From Falsiroseomonas algicola (lineage in GTDB: Bacteria > Pseudomonadota > Alphaproteobacteria > Acetobacterales > Acetobacteraceae), in assembly GCF_011040385.1 (NCBI RefSeq), contig NZ_JAAIKB010000001.1:372001-436000 (forward strand): a stretch of 64,000 nt of DNA. The letters are read 5' to 3'. Every line of letters begins with the position of its first letter. Position 1 is the stretch's first letter. Made by a program: the position numbers and the translations under genes. The notes beneath the pieces are model-generated. The model searched no databases and was not told the origin of the DNA. It saw only the letters and a list, made by a program, of their open reading frames with translations. Below are positions 28,207-36,951 of this stretch, piece after piece.

Positions 28207-29256
28207 ATGAACACCACCCGCCGCGCCCTGCTGGGCACCGCCCTCGCCACCCCCTTCGTCAAGCCGCTGGCCGCGCAGCAGCGGGAGATCAGCGTCGGCA
28301 TCTGGGGCGGCGCGCAGGGCGACTACGTCAAGCGCCAGATCATCCCGGCCTTCGAGCGCGACTTCGGCTGCAAGGTGCTGCCGGAAGAAGGCTTCACCCT
28401 GGCCAACGTCTCCAAGATGCGCGCGACCAAGGACAATCCGCGCTTCTCCGTCATGTTCATCGACGACCTCGCCATCCCCATCGCGAAGGCCGAGGGCCTG
28501 ATCGCCGAACTGCCGTGGGACCGCATGCCCGCCATGGCGAATCTCTACCCCCGCTTCCTCTACGAGGAAGGCTTCGGCACCGCGCTCGGCATCTCCCTCG
28601 GCGGCATCTTCCACAACACGCGCGTCCGCCCGCCGGAGAGCTATGCGGAGCTGTGGGAACCGCGCTACCGCGGCAAGCTGAAGCTGGTCAGCCCGAACAA
28701 CACGCCCTCCATGTTCTTCCTGATCGTCGCCGCCGCGATCGAGACCGGGAAGCCCTTCGCGGAGGCGCAGTACGAGATCGACAAGGCCTTCGACCGCGTC
28801 GCCGCGCTGCGCCCCAACATCCTCAACATCTTCGGCGACGGCATCCAGGCCGCGAATGAGATCGCGCAGGGCCAGGCGGATATCGGCCTGGTCGAATATT
28901 CCAAGTACATCTACCCCTACACCAACCGCCGCGCGCCCGTGACCATGGCCTTCCCGAAGGAAGGCAGCTTCGCCGGCACCAACTGCCAGGTGCTGGTGAA
29001 GAACGGCCCGCACCAGGACCTCGCCGTCGCCTTCATGAACCGCATGATCGAGCCCGCGGTGCAGAAGGGCCTTTCCGAATTCGCCCTCACCTCGCCGCCG
29101 GTCTCCGGCATCACCTTCGCGCCGGAAACCGCGCGCTGGATCGCCTACCCCGTCGAGGAGATGGACAAGCGCGGCCTCTTCACCCCGGATTGGACCTACA
29201 TCAACGCGCGCCGCGCCGGCTGGACGGAACGCCTCAACCGGATCTTCTCCCTCTGA
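28207..29256 (+). CDS. ABC transporter substrate-binding protein, PotD/family 1 type
   Basis: This 349-residue periplasmic receptor has an N-terminal TTRRALLGTALATP stretch that looks like a Tat-type leader with cleavage after about residue 23. The mature part follows the PotD/FbpA pattern (VGIWGGAQGDYVKR, FSVMFIDDLAIP, EIAQGQADIGLVEYSKY). A GAGGAG ribosome site lies 9 bp before the ATG. Family members bind polyamines, thiamine, iron chelates or small amines. The nearby amidohydrolase suggests a nitrogen-rich small molecule here. Confidence 0.87.
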   Translation: MNTTRRALLGTALATPFVKPLAAQQREISVGIWGGAQGDYVKRQIIPAFERDFGCKVLPEEGFTLANVSKMRATKDNPRFSVMFIDDLAIPIAKAEGLIAELPWDRMPAMANLYPRFLYEEGFGTALGISLGGIFHNTRVRPPESYAELWEPRYRGKLKLVSPNNTPSMFFLIVAAAIETGKPFAEAQYEIDKAFDRVAALRPNILNIFGDGIQAANEIAQGQADIGLVEYSKYIYPYTNRRAPVTMAFPKEGSFAGTNCQVLVKNGPHQDLAVAFMNRMIEPAVQKGLSEFALTSPPVSGITFAPETARWIAYPVEEMDKRGLFTPDWTYINARRAGWTERLNRIFSL

Positions 29257-30353
29257 GCACGCCCGATCTCGGCCAGGGCGTCACGCTCCGGGCGCTCACC
29301 AAGAGCTTCGGCGCCACGCCGGTGGTGCGGGGCGTCGATCTCGATGTGCAGCCCGGGGAGATGCTGGCGCTGCTCGGCCCCTCCGGCTGCGGCAAGACGA
29401 CGACCTTGCGGATGGTGGCGGGCCTGATCGAGCCGAGCGGCGGCGATGTCCTGATCGGCGGCGCCTCCGTCCTCGGCCTGCCCGCGCATCGCCGCAACCT
29501 CGGCATGCTGTTCCAGTCCTACGGGTTGTTCCCGCACCTCACTGTAGCGCGCAACGTCGCCTTCGGGCTGGAGATGCGCCGCATCCGGAAATCCGAGGCC
29601 GCGACGCGCGTCACGGAGGCGCTCAAGCTCGTGCGCCTCGACGCCTTCGCGGACCGCATGCCCGCGCAGCTCAGCGGCGGGCAGCAGCAGCGCGTGGCCC
29701 TCGCCCGGGCGCTTGTCTATCGCCCCCGCGTGCTGCTGCTGGACGAGCCCTTCGGCGCGCTGGACCGCAAGCTGCGAGAGGAGATGCAGGTGGAGCTCCG
29801 CCTGCTCGTCCGCCGCCTCGGCCTGACCACGCTGATGGTGACGCATGACCAGGAGGAGGCTCTGACCCTCGCGGATCGGCTCGCCGTGATGGAGCGTGGC
29901 GTGCTGATGCAGGTGGGCACGGGGACGGAGGTCTATGACCGCCCCGCCAGCCGCTTCGTGGCGGACTTCATGGGCGTCGCCAACATGCTGGAAGGCCGCA
30001 TCGCTGGCTGCGCGGAGGGCATCGCCCTGCTGGACCTGCCGGGCGGCCTTCGCCTTGCCGCCACGCATCCGCCGATCGCGACCGGCAGCCAGGCCGCCAT
30101 CGCCATCCGGCCGGAGGCGCTGTCCCTGCTGCCATCCGCCGAGGCATCCCCCACCACCATCCCCGGCACCGTGGAGCAGGCGATCTTCAAGGGCCAGGGC
30201 CTGGATGTCTGGGTCGGCACCCCTGTGGGCCGGCTGTTGGCACGGCTGGACCGCGCGGCACTGGCCGAGCCCCCCGCCCCCGGCACCCCCTGCGCCCTTC
30301 GCTACACGCCTGCCCGTGCGATCCTGCTGCCTGGCCCCCCGGAGTCCCCCTGA
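29190..30353 (+). CDS. ABC transporter ATP-binding protein, PotA type
   Basis: This ATPase belongs to the Pot-like importer. It has Walker A GPSGCGKTTT, the Q-loop in FQSYGLFP, signature LSGGQQQR, Walker B VLLLDEPFGALD, switch His in THDQEEALT and a C-terminal TOBE region with AIRPEALSLL. The start is uncertain. TTG at 29190 gives 387 residues but a 67-bp overlap with the receptor gene. A CTG at 29253 overlaps the receptor stop as CTGA and gives an N-terminus of normal length. GTG at 29322 would remove the first strand. The gene is clearly functional; only its start is in doubt. Confidence 0.87.
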   Translation: MDLHQRAPRRLDGTPQPDLLPLSTPDLGQGVTLRALTKSFGATPVVRGVDLDVQPGEMLALLGPSGCGKTTTLRMVAGLIEPSGGDVLIGGASVLGLPAHRRNLGMLFQSYGLFPHLTVARNVAFGLEMRRIRKSEAATRVTEALKLVRLDAFADRMPAQLSGGQQQRVALARALVYRPRVLLLDEPFGALDRKLREEMQVELRLLVRRLGLTTLMVTHDQEEALTLADRLAVMERGVLMQVGTGTEVYDRPASRFVADFMGVANMLEGRIAGCAEGIALLDLPGGLRLAATHPPIATGSQAAIAIRPEALSLLPSAEASPTTIPGTVEQAIFKGQGLDVWVGTPVGRLLARLDRAALAEPPAPGTPCALRYTPARAILLPGPPESP

Positions 30354-31067
30354 ATGCTGCCCGCCATCGGTTCCATCACGCCCTCCTCCAACCGCACGGT
30401 GGAGCGCACGCTCGCCGGCGTGATGCGCCACTTCCCCGGCGTGGACAGCTGCATCGCGCGCATCACCTATTACGGGCCCGGGATCGGCCAGCCCAAGGAT
30501 GGCTACGACACGGAACCCTATCGCCACGCCGCCTGGCAGCTCGGCCATGCCCATGTCGGCGTCGTCTGCTGGAACGGCACGCGCGGCGCGGGGCTCGGGC
30601 TCGATGCCGACCGCAGGCTCTGCGCCATCATGAGCGAGGCCGCCAACTGCCCCGCCACCACCGCGACGCTGGACACGGCTACGCTGCTGGACCGGCTGGG
30701 CGCGAAGCGCATCGGCTTCGTGACGCCCGGCGACACCGCCTATGCCGCGGAAGCCGCCGCCGGCTTCGGGCGCGACCTCGGCCCGGTGCGGAGCCTCGGC
30801 TTGAAGGACAACCTCGCTTCCGCCGAACTCACCCCTGACCGCATCGGCGCTTTGGTGCGGGAGGTGGCGCGGGAAGGCGGCGTGGACGCGATCCTGCTCT
30901 GGTCCACCAACCTGCCGGGCTGGGAGGTGATGGCGCCGCTCGAGGCCGAGACGGGCATCCCCGTGCTGGACAGCGCCGCGGTCGGCGTCTGGGGCACGCT
31001 GGTCGCGGCGGGGATCGACCCGACCAGGGCGGCGAGCCTGGGCCGGATCTTCACCATTCCGAAGTAG
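30354..31067 (+). CDS. Maleate isomerase / arylmalonate decarboxylase-like protein lacking both catalytic Cys
   Basis: This 237-residue member of the Asp/Glu racemase superfamily begins LPAIGSITPSSNRTVE, which matches maleate isomerase and arylmalonate decarboxylase. In those enzymes Cys lies in a (C/G)TS loop and in a SCTNL-like loop. Here the loops read VCWNGTRG (Gly75; a Cys sits three residues earlier) and LWSTNLPG (Ser184). So both usual catalytic Cys seem to be gone. It starts directly after the ATPase stop, ends the importer operon and is 3 bp from the convergent Rieske gene. It may be a non-redox isomerase, a decarboxylase variant or a binding protein. Confidence 0.78.
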   Translation: MLPAIGSITPSSNRTVERTLAGVMRHFPGVDSCIARITYYGPGIGQPKDGYDTEPYRHAAWQLGHAHVGVVCWNGTRGAGLGLDADRRLCAIMSEAANCPATTATLDTATLLDRLGAKRIGFVTPGDTAYAAEAAAGFGRDLGPVRSLGLKDNLASAELTPDRIGALVREVAREGGVDAILLWSTNLPGWEVMAPLEAETGIPVLDSAAVGVWGTLVAAGIDPTRAASLGRIFTIPK

Positions 31068-31070
31068 CAG

Positions 31071-32090
31071 CTACTCCGCCGCTTCGGCCGGCACCTTCGC
31101 CTGGTGTTCCGCGATCATCCGCGCGAGCATCCGGCGCATCAGCACGCCGGGCCGGTCGCTCGGCATGTTCATCTCGATGCCCGTCTGGTCCAGCGGCACG
31201 TCAAATTCCGTGCTCTCCAGGATGTCGCGATCCTCATCCGTCACGACGCGGTCGAAGGCGATCACGTCTTCGGCCTTCGCCTGCTCCTCCGTGTCGTTGC
31301 GATAGACGAACTGTACCACCATCGAGGACGCATCGTCGATCGGCGTCGCGCAGGTGACGATGCTGTGGCTTAGGCCGTTGGGGTAGCGGATGCGGAGCTT
31401 GCGGAGGAAGGGCGCGTACCAGCGGCCGTTCATGTGGCGCACCGTCGTGTCGCTCTCCATGTTCAGCACCTTCTTCTGGATCTCGGGGTTGCGCACCGGC
31501 ACTTCCGTGATCATCAGGAAGCCGTCCGCGTATTCCTCGATCTCGAGCTTCGCGGGCTCGGGATGCCCCTGGTCGCCGAAGCTGGCGCGGTGGACGAAGG
31601 CGAAATGGGCGTTGTCGAAGCTGTTCTCCATCAGCCGCAGCCCCGCGCAGTTCCACACCTCGTAGAACTCGTCGATGCGACGGAAGCCGAGGCCCTCCTC
31701 CTCGAATTCCGGCAGCGGGTACACGGGATCCTCCAGCGCCACCCAGACATAGTCGTAGCGGATCTCGGCGCGGTAGGACGGCACCCGCATGTTGGTCTGC
31801 CCCTGGCGATCCACCGGCCGCTGCGGCACGCGCATCACCCGGCCCTCCGACGAAAATTCCCAGCCATGGTAGCCGCAGGCCAGCCAGCCATTGCTGTAGA
31901 AGCCCTTGGAGAGCTTGGCCGTGCGGTGGCAGCAGCGGTCATCCATCGCGGCCGCCTTGCCCTCCCCGTCCAGCCACAGCACCAGATCCTTGCCCAGCAG
32001 CCGGAAGGGCTTCGGCCCGTCCTGCAGATGGCTGACGGGGATCACGGGGTACCAGAAGCGCTTCAGCAGCGGCGTGGCGGTGGCGAGCAT
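31071..32090 (-). CDS. Rieske [2Fe-2S] aromatic ring-hydroxylating oxygenase, alpha subunit
   Basis: This oxygenase component has 339 residues. The Rieske ligands are C53xH55 (in DRCCHRTAKL) and C72xxH75 (in ACGYHGWEF). The mononuclear iron site has the NSFDNAHFAFVH pattern (about 155-166). The remainder resembles the small single-subunit oxygenases such as vanillate or phthalate type. An electron-transfer partner is not encoded nearby. The start at 32090 agrees with the family; a frame reaching 33911 lies in the opposite-strand gene. It is divergent from the NMT1-type receptor gene, with 228 bp between that hold no gene. Confidence 0.9.
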   Translation of the reverse strand: MLATATPLLKRFWYPVIPVSHLQDGPKPFRLLGKDLVLWLDGEGKAAAMDDRCCHRTAKLSKGFYSNGWLACGYHGWEFSSEGRVMRVPQRPVDRQGQTNMRVPSYRAEIRYDYVWVALEDPVYPLPEFEEEGLGFRRIDEFYEVWNCAGLRLMENSFDNAHFAFVHRASFGDQGHPEPAKLEIEEYADGFLMITEVPVRNPEIQKKVLNMESDTTVRHMNGRWYAPFLRKLRIRYPNGLSHSIVTCATPIDDASSMVVQFVYRNDTEEQAKAEDVIAFDRVVTDEDRDILESTEFDVPLDQTGIEMNMPSDRPGVLMRRMLARMIAEHQAKVPAEAAE

Positions 32091-32318
32091 CCGGGGAGGC
32101 CCTTTCGCGGCGATGTCCTTCCCAGGGTGCAAATCCGGGCCGCCCCGCGCAAGCACCAATCCGGGCCAGCCAGCCCGGAACCGCCCAATTCCTGGACATT
32201 CCGCCCACGCCATGGGCAAACCACCCACGGGAAGCCGCCCGCCCGGGCAAAAGGCCCCCTCCACCGCCCGCCCGGCGCTTGCTAACAGCGCCGCAACCAC
32301 AACCTGCCGGGAACCGCC

Positions 32319-33335
32319 ATGCTCCGCCGACGCCACACCCTTGCCCTGCTGGGCACCGCCCTCGCCGCCCCCGCGGTGCATGCGCAATCGCTGCTGGATG
32401 TCCGCTTCACCCTGGACTGGGCCTTGCAGGGGCCGCAGGGCGCCTTCCTTCTGGCGCTGGACCGCGGCTATTTCCGCGAAGCCGGGCTGAACGTGACGAT
32501 GGATCGCGGCTTCGGCTCCGGCGACGTGCCCGTCAAGATTTCCGCCGGCGCCTATGATGTCGGCGTCGCCGACCTCAACCCCACCATCCGCATGCGGCTG
32601 GAGCGGGCGGAGAGTGACCTCTTCACCCCCTTCATCATCCATGACGCCACGGCAATGGCGATCATGACGCTCCGGCGGGAGAACATCCGCACCCCCGCCG
32701 ACCTGGTCGGCAAGACGCTCGCCAGCCCGGAATCGGATGCCGGCCGGCAGCTCTTCCCCGCCTTCGCCAAGGCCGCGGGGATCGACCCGAACAGCGTGCG
32801 CTGGACCACGGTGACGCCGCAGCTCCGCGAGCCCATGCTGGTGCAGGGCCGGGCGAATGCCATCACGGGCTTCATCACGTCGGGCATCTTCTCGCTCCGC
32901 GGCCTCGGCATTCCGGAGCAGGACATCGTCACCATGCTCTACAGCGATGTCGGCGCGGATTTCTTCGCGACCTCCCTCATCACCACCCGCCGCTGGGCCA
33001 CGGCCAATCCCCGCGCCGTCACGGGCCTGATCCGCGGCCTGGTCCGCGCGCAGTATGAGAGCCTGCGCGACCCCGCCGCCACCATCGCCAATCTCCGCCG
33101 CCGCGAACCGCTGACGGATGTGAACCTGGAGACAGAGCGCCTGCGCATGGCGCTGGACCGGCTGACCTTCACGGACCATGTCCGCCGCAACGGCTTCGGC
33201 CAGGTGGACACCGCGCGGCTTCAGCGCAGCATCGATGCGGTGCGGGAGGCCTTCGGCATCTCGCGCCCGATGCCGGCCTCGGATATCTACGACCCGTCCT
33301 TCCTCCCGCCGGCCGCCGATCTCAAGCTGGCCTGA
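32319..33335 (+). CDS. Orphan NMT1/SsuA-type ABC substrate-binding protein
   Basis: This 338-residue periplasmic receptor has a short signal peptide (LRRRHTLALLGTALAAP, cleavage near VHAQ-SL at 23) and the family opening VRFTLDWALQGPQGAFLLALDRGYFREAGL. Relatives bind thiamine precursors, sulfonates, nitrate or aromatic acids. No permease or ATPase lies nearby, so it must use a transporter encoded elsewhere. It is followed by a creatininase-family gene and two FAD oxidases on the same strand, which probably metabolise the ligand. Confidence 0.87.
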   Translation: MLRRRHTLALLGTALAAPAVHAQSLLDVRFTLDWALQGPQGAFLLALDRGYFREAGLNVTMDRGFGSGDVPVKISAGAYDVGVADLNPTIRMRLERAESDLFTPFIIHDATAMAIMTLRRENIRTPADLVGKTLASPESDAGRQLFPAFAKAAGIDPNSVRWTTVTPQLREPMLVQGRANAITGFITSGIFSLRGLGIPEQDIVTMLYSDVGADFFATSLITTRRWATANPRAVTGLIRGLVRAQYESLRDPAATIANLRRREPLTDVNLETERLRMALDRLTFTDHVRRNGFGQVDTARLQRSIDAVREAFGISRPMPASDIYDPSFLPPAADLKLA

Positions 33336-33359
33336 GCGTTGCCACGAAAGGTCCTGCCC

Positions 33360-34178
33360 ATGGCCCCCCTTCCCACCCGCTACTGGCAGGACCTGCCCTG
33401 GCCGGCCTTCAAGGACCTGCCCTCCAACACCGTCGCCGTGCTGCCCGTGGCGAGCATCGAGCAGCATGGCCCGCACCTCCCGGTCTCCGTAGACACCACC
33501 ATCAACCAGGGCGTCGTCGCCCGCACGCTGAAGGTCATCCCCGATGACCTGCCCGTGCTGGTGCTGCCGACGCAATGCGTCGGCTGCTCGGTGGAGCATC
33601 TGCGCTTCCCCGGCACCATCACGACCAAGCCGGAGACGCTGCTGGCGATCGTGGCCGATATGGGCGCCTCCGTCGCCCGCGCCGGCGTGAAGCGCCTGGT
33701 GATCGTCAACAGCCATGGTGGCAATGTCTCCGTCCTCGACATCGCCTGCCGCCGCATCCGGATCGAGCACAACATCCTGGCCGTGAACGCCATGTGGGCG
33801 CGCATGGGCAAGCCGGATGCGCTGAAGGACGAGATCGAGGGCCGCTACGGCATCCATGCCGGCCGGGACGAGACCTCCGTCATGCTCGCGCTGACCCCCC
33901 ATCTCGTCCATATGGACAAGGCCGCGAACTTCGTCAGCCGCTGGCAGGGCGTCTCCAACGTCGCGCCGCGCATGGCCCCCGATGGCGGCGCGCCGCTAGC
34001 CTGGCAGGCGCAGGATCTCCACCCCGCGGGTGCCGTGGGCGATGCCTCCCTCGCCACGGCCGAGATCGGGGAGCAGCTGCTGGACTTTGCCGCGGAGCGC
34101 ATGGCCGCGCTCTGGACGCAGCTCGCCGCCTTCGATGCCGAGAGCTTCCTGGCCAACGAGCCCTCCCCGCATGGCTGA
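33360..34178 (+). CDS. Creatininase family amidohydrolase
   Basis: This 272-residue metal-dependent amidohydrolase has ligand motifs EQHGPHLPVSVDT (Glu and His), NSHGGNVSV and DETSVMLAL. Relatives hydrolyse creatinine or open cyclic amides and N-formyl compounds in cofactor pathways. ATG 33360 has AAAGG 8 bp upstream and is preferred over TTG 33339. Its stop lies inside the FAD oxidase start region (8-bp overlap), so the two are translationally coupled. The role is probably to open a cyclic amide taken up by the receptor encoded upstream. Confidence 0.87.
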   Translation: MAPLPTRYWQDLPWPAFKDLPSNTVAVLPVASIEQHGPHLPVSVDTTINQGVVARTLKVIPDDLPVLVLPTQCVGCSVEHLRFPGTITTKPETLLAIVADMGASVARAGVKRLVIVNSHGGNVSVLDIACRRIRIEHNILAVNAMWARMGKPDALKDEIEGRYGIHAGRDETSVMLALTPHLVHMDKAANFVSRWQGVSNVAPRMAPDGGAPLAWQAQDLHPAGAVGDASLATAEIGEQLLDFAAERMAALWTQLAAFDAESFLANEPSPHG

Positions 34179-35529
34179 CATCGCGGCCCTGGCGGCGGCG
34201 CTGGACGGCATCGAGCTGTCGAGCGACCGCGCGCTGCTGCGCCAGAAGTCGCGCGACTTCTACTGGTACAGCCCCATCCTGAAGAAGCAGCTGGATGGCA
34301 AGTCGGGCGACCTCTACGCCCGCCCGAAGGATGAGGCCGAGGTGCTGCGCATCCTGGCGGCCTGCCGGGCGGCGCGCGTGCCCGTCACGACGCGGGGCGG
34401 CGGCACCGGCAATTACGGGCAATGCGTGCCGCTGGAAGGCGGCGTCATCCTCGACATGACGGCGATGGCGAAACCCATCGCCATCACGGATGGCGTCGTC
34501 GATGTCGAATGCGGCATGAAGATGATCGACCTCGACCTCTGGGCGCGCGACCAGGGGTGGGAGTTGAAGCTCTGGCCCTCCACCAAGCGCACCGCGACCA
34601 TCGGCGGCTTCGTGGCCGGCGGCGGCGCGGGGGTCGGCGGCATCGCGCATGGTACGATGCGCGAACGCGGCAACCTGGTCGGCGCCCGCGTCGCCACCAT
34701 GCAGGACCCGCCGGTGGTGCTGGACCTCGAAGGGGACGACGCCTCCCCGGTCAACCGCACCTATGGCACCACGGGCATCATGACGCGCATCCGCTTGCCG
34801 CTGACGCCGGCGCAGGATTGGCGCGACATCGCCATCGGCTTCGAGAAGTTCACCGACGCCTCCGCCTTCGCCCTCGCGCTGTCCTTCGCCGATGGTATCC
34901 CGAAGAAGATGTGCGGCGTCTTCGACAGCCAGCTGCCGCCCTTCTTCCGCGGCATCGCGGACAGCGTGCCGGCGGGGCAGTCGCTGGTGCTGACCATGGT
35001 CGCCCCCTCCGGCCTTCGCGCGCTGCGCGACCTGGCCCGCGAGCACAACGGCACCTTCCTCGCGGAGCAATCGACCGTCGAGGCCGAGCGCGACCCGGAC
35101 AAGACGCCCTTCTACGAATACTGCTGGAACCACACGACGCTCCAGGTCCTGAAGAAGGATCGCGGCGTCAGCTACCTGCAATGCCGCTTCCCCTTCGAGG
35201 ATACGCTGGCGGCGGTGGAGGCCGTGCGCATCCCCTTCCGGGACGAGGTCTGGATGCACACGGAATGCGTCCGCTTCGGCGGCCGCATCACCATGTCGGC
35301 GCTGCCCGTCATCCGCTGGACCAGCGAGGCGCGGATCTACGAGATCATCGCGGCCTTCGAGGCTGCGGGCCTCGGCATCGCCAACCCGCATGTCCTGACC
35401 ATCGAGGAAGGCAGCAACTACCGCCGCGTGCCCGGGGACCAACTCGGCTTCAAGCAGCGCACCGACCCGCTCGGCCTGCTCAACCCCGGCAAGATGCGCG
35501 ACTTTTCGCCCGTGGAGACCGCCGCATGA
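34171..35529 (+). CDS. FAD-binding oxidase (PCMH type), copy 1
   Basis: This 452-residue flavoprotein has an N-terminal FAD domain (VTTRGGGTGNYGQCVPLEGG at about 71-90, then TIGGFVAGGGAGVGG at about 145-160) and a substrate-binding half with YCWNHTTLQVLKKD. It resembles glycolate and D-lactate oxidase-like proteins. It is the first of two tandem genes whose products share order, spacing and many motifs. It lacks a membrane anchor, so an unidentified electron acceptor is needed. It overlaps the creatininase gene by 8 bp and the second copy by four (ATGA). Confidence 0.85.
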   Translation: MADIAALAAALDGIELSSDRALLRQKSRDFYWYSPILKKQLDGKSGDLYARPKDEAEVLRILAACRAARVPVTTRGGGTGNYGQCVPLEGGVILDMTAMAKPIAITDGVVDVECGMKMIDLDLWARDQGWELKLWPSTKRTATIGGFVAGGGAGVGGIAHGTMRERGNLVGARVATMQDPPVVLDLEGDDASPVNRTYGTTGIMTRIRLPLTPAQDWRDIAIGFEKFTDASAFALALSFADGIPKKMCGVFDSQLPPFFRGIADSVPAGQSLVLTMVAPSGLRALRDLAREHNGTFLAEQSTVEAERDPDKTPFYEYCWNHTTLQVLKKDRGVSYLQCRFPFEDTLAAVEAVRIPFRDEVWMHTECVRFGGRITMSALPVIRWTSEARIYEIIAAFEAAGLGIANPHVLTIEEGSNYRRVPGDQLGFKQRTDPLGLLNPGKMRDFSPVETAA

Positions 35530-36935
35530 CCGTCGCCGCCGTCATCGACTCCCTGCCGCAGATCGACTGGATCACCGATCCCGCGCTGGTGCGGCTGAAG
35601 TCGCGCGACTTCTTCTGGTACTCGCCGGTCCTCAAGCGCCAGCTCAACGGCGTCACCGCCGAAGCAGTCGCCTGCCCGAAGGATGAAGCCGAGATCATCG
35701 CCATCATGGCCGCCTGCGTGAAGCACCAGGTGCCGCTGACGCCGCGCGGTGCCGGCACGGGCAATTACGGCCAGGCCATGCCGCTCAAGGGCGGCATCGT
35801 CCTCGATCTCATGGGCCTGGATCGCATCGTCTGGACGAAGCCCGGCGTGGTCCGCGCCCAGGCCGGCGTGAAGCTCATCGACCTCGATGCCCATACGCGA
35901 CGGGAAGTGCGCGGCGAACTCCGCTTCCACCCGAGCACCAAGCGCACGGCCAGCATCGGCGGCTTCATCGCCGGCGGCTCCTCCGGCATCGGGTCCTGCA
36001 CCTATGGCAAGCTGCGGGAATTCGGGAACATCCTCGGCCTTCGCGTCATCACCATGGAAGCCGAGCCACGCGTGCTCGAACTCCGCGGCACCGACATCGA
36101 CAAGGCCAACCACGCCTACGGCACCAACGGCATCATCACGGAAGTGGAGATGCCCCTCGCCCCCGCCTGGGACTGGGTGGATGTGCTGGCGGGCTTCCCG
36201 GATACGCTGAGCGCGGCGCGCTTCGCGGAAGCGCTCATCGCCTCCGACGGCATCGCCAAGAAGATGGCGGGTGTCGTGGCACCCGGCGTCGCGCAGACCT
36301 ACTTCAAGATGCTGCAGCCCTATGTCCCCGCCGGCGCCGCCTGCGCGCTGGTCATGGTGGCGGAGCCCTTTCTCGAACTCCTCAAGCCGCTACTCGACCG
36401 CTTCGGCGGCACGGAGCTCTATCGCTGCGAGACGGAGAAGGCGGAGACGCCGCTCTACGAATTCACCTGGAACCACACGACTCTCCAGGCCCTGAAGGTC
36501 GATCGCAGCCTCACCTATCTCCAGACCCTCTATCCGCCGCCCAACCACTTCGCGCTGATCGAGAAGATGGAGAAGACGTTTGGCGACGAGGTGCCGCTGC
36601 ATCTGGAATTCGTCCGCCTCAACGGCGTCGTCACCTGCTTCGGCCTCCAGCTCGTCCGCTACACGACGGAGGAGCGGCTGCAGCAGATCATCGACATCCA
36701 TGAGGATGCGGGCTGCCCCGTCTTCAACCCGCATGCCTTCACGCTGGAGGAAGGCGGCATGAAGCGCATCGACAGCGAACAGCTGGACTTCAAGCGCATC
36801 GCCGACCCGCATGGGCTGCTGAACCCGGGCAAGATGCTGGCCTGGGACGACCCGGACTGGACGCCGGAGCGCAAGCGAACCTTCTACCTCTACGGCCAGG
36901 CCGATGCGCCGGACGTCGAGGAAGTGCTGGAGTAG
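35526..36935 (+). CDS. FAD-binding oxidase (PCMH type), copy 2
   Basis: This 469-residue paralogue of the preceding protein has LTPRGAGTGNYGQAMPLKGG, TASIGGFIAGGSSGIGS and FTWNHTTLQALKVD at matching places. Shared segments such as KSRDFFWYSPVLKRQL make a tandem duplication likely, followed by clear divergence. Two unequal FAD subunits could form a heteromer, like the GlcD/GlcE arrangement, but neither has an iron-sulfur domain. The extra C-terminal ~15 residues (RTFYLYGQADAP) are unique to this copy. Its stop converges on a minus-strand gene 16 bp away. Confidence 0.85.
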   Translation: MTVAAVIDSLPQIDWITDPALVRLKSRDFFWYSPVLKRQLNGVTAEAVACPKDEAEIIAIMAACVKHQVPLTPRGAGTGNYGQAMPLKGGIVLDLMGLDRIVWTKPGVVRAQAGVKLIDLDAHTRREVRGELRFHPSTKRTASIGGFIAGGSSGIGSCTYGKLREFGNILGLRVITMEAEPRVLELRGTDIDKANHAYGTNGIITEVEMPLAPAWDWVDVLAGFPDTLSAARFAEALIASDGIAKKMAGVVAPGVAQTYFKMLQPYVPAGAACALVMVAEPFLELLKPLLDRFGGTELYRCETEKAETPLYEFTWNHTTLQALKVDRSLTYLQTLYPPPNHFALIEKMEKTFGDEVPLHLEFVRLNGVVTCFGLQLVRYTTEERLQQIIDIHEDAGCPVFNPHAFTLEEGGMKRIDSEQLDFKRIADPHGLLNPGKMLAWDDPDWTPERKRTFYLYGQADAPDVEEVLE

Positions 36936-36951
36936 CACCCCTCCCCCGTCC

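Noticed and set aside
32091-33911. N-terminal extension of the Rieske oxygenase frame to 33911
   Set aside because: It lies antisense to the receptor and creatininase genes, and the Rieske family N-terminus begins at 32090.
34422-35525. A frame joined in front of FAD oxidase copy 2
   Set aside because: It overlaps copy 1 in another frame and lacks FAD motifs; copy 2 starts at 35526 with an ATGA overlap.
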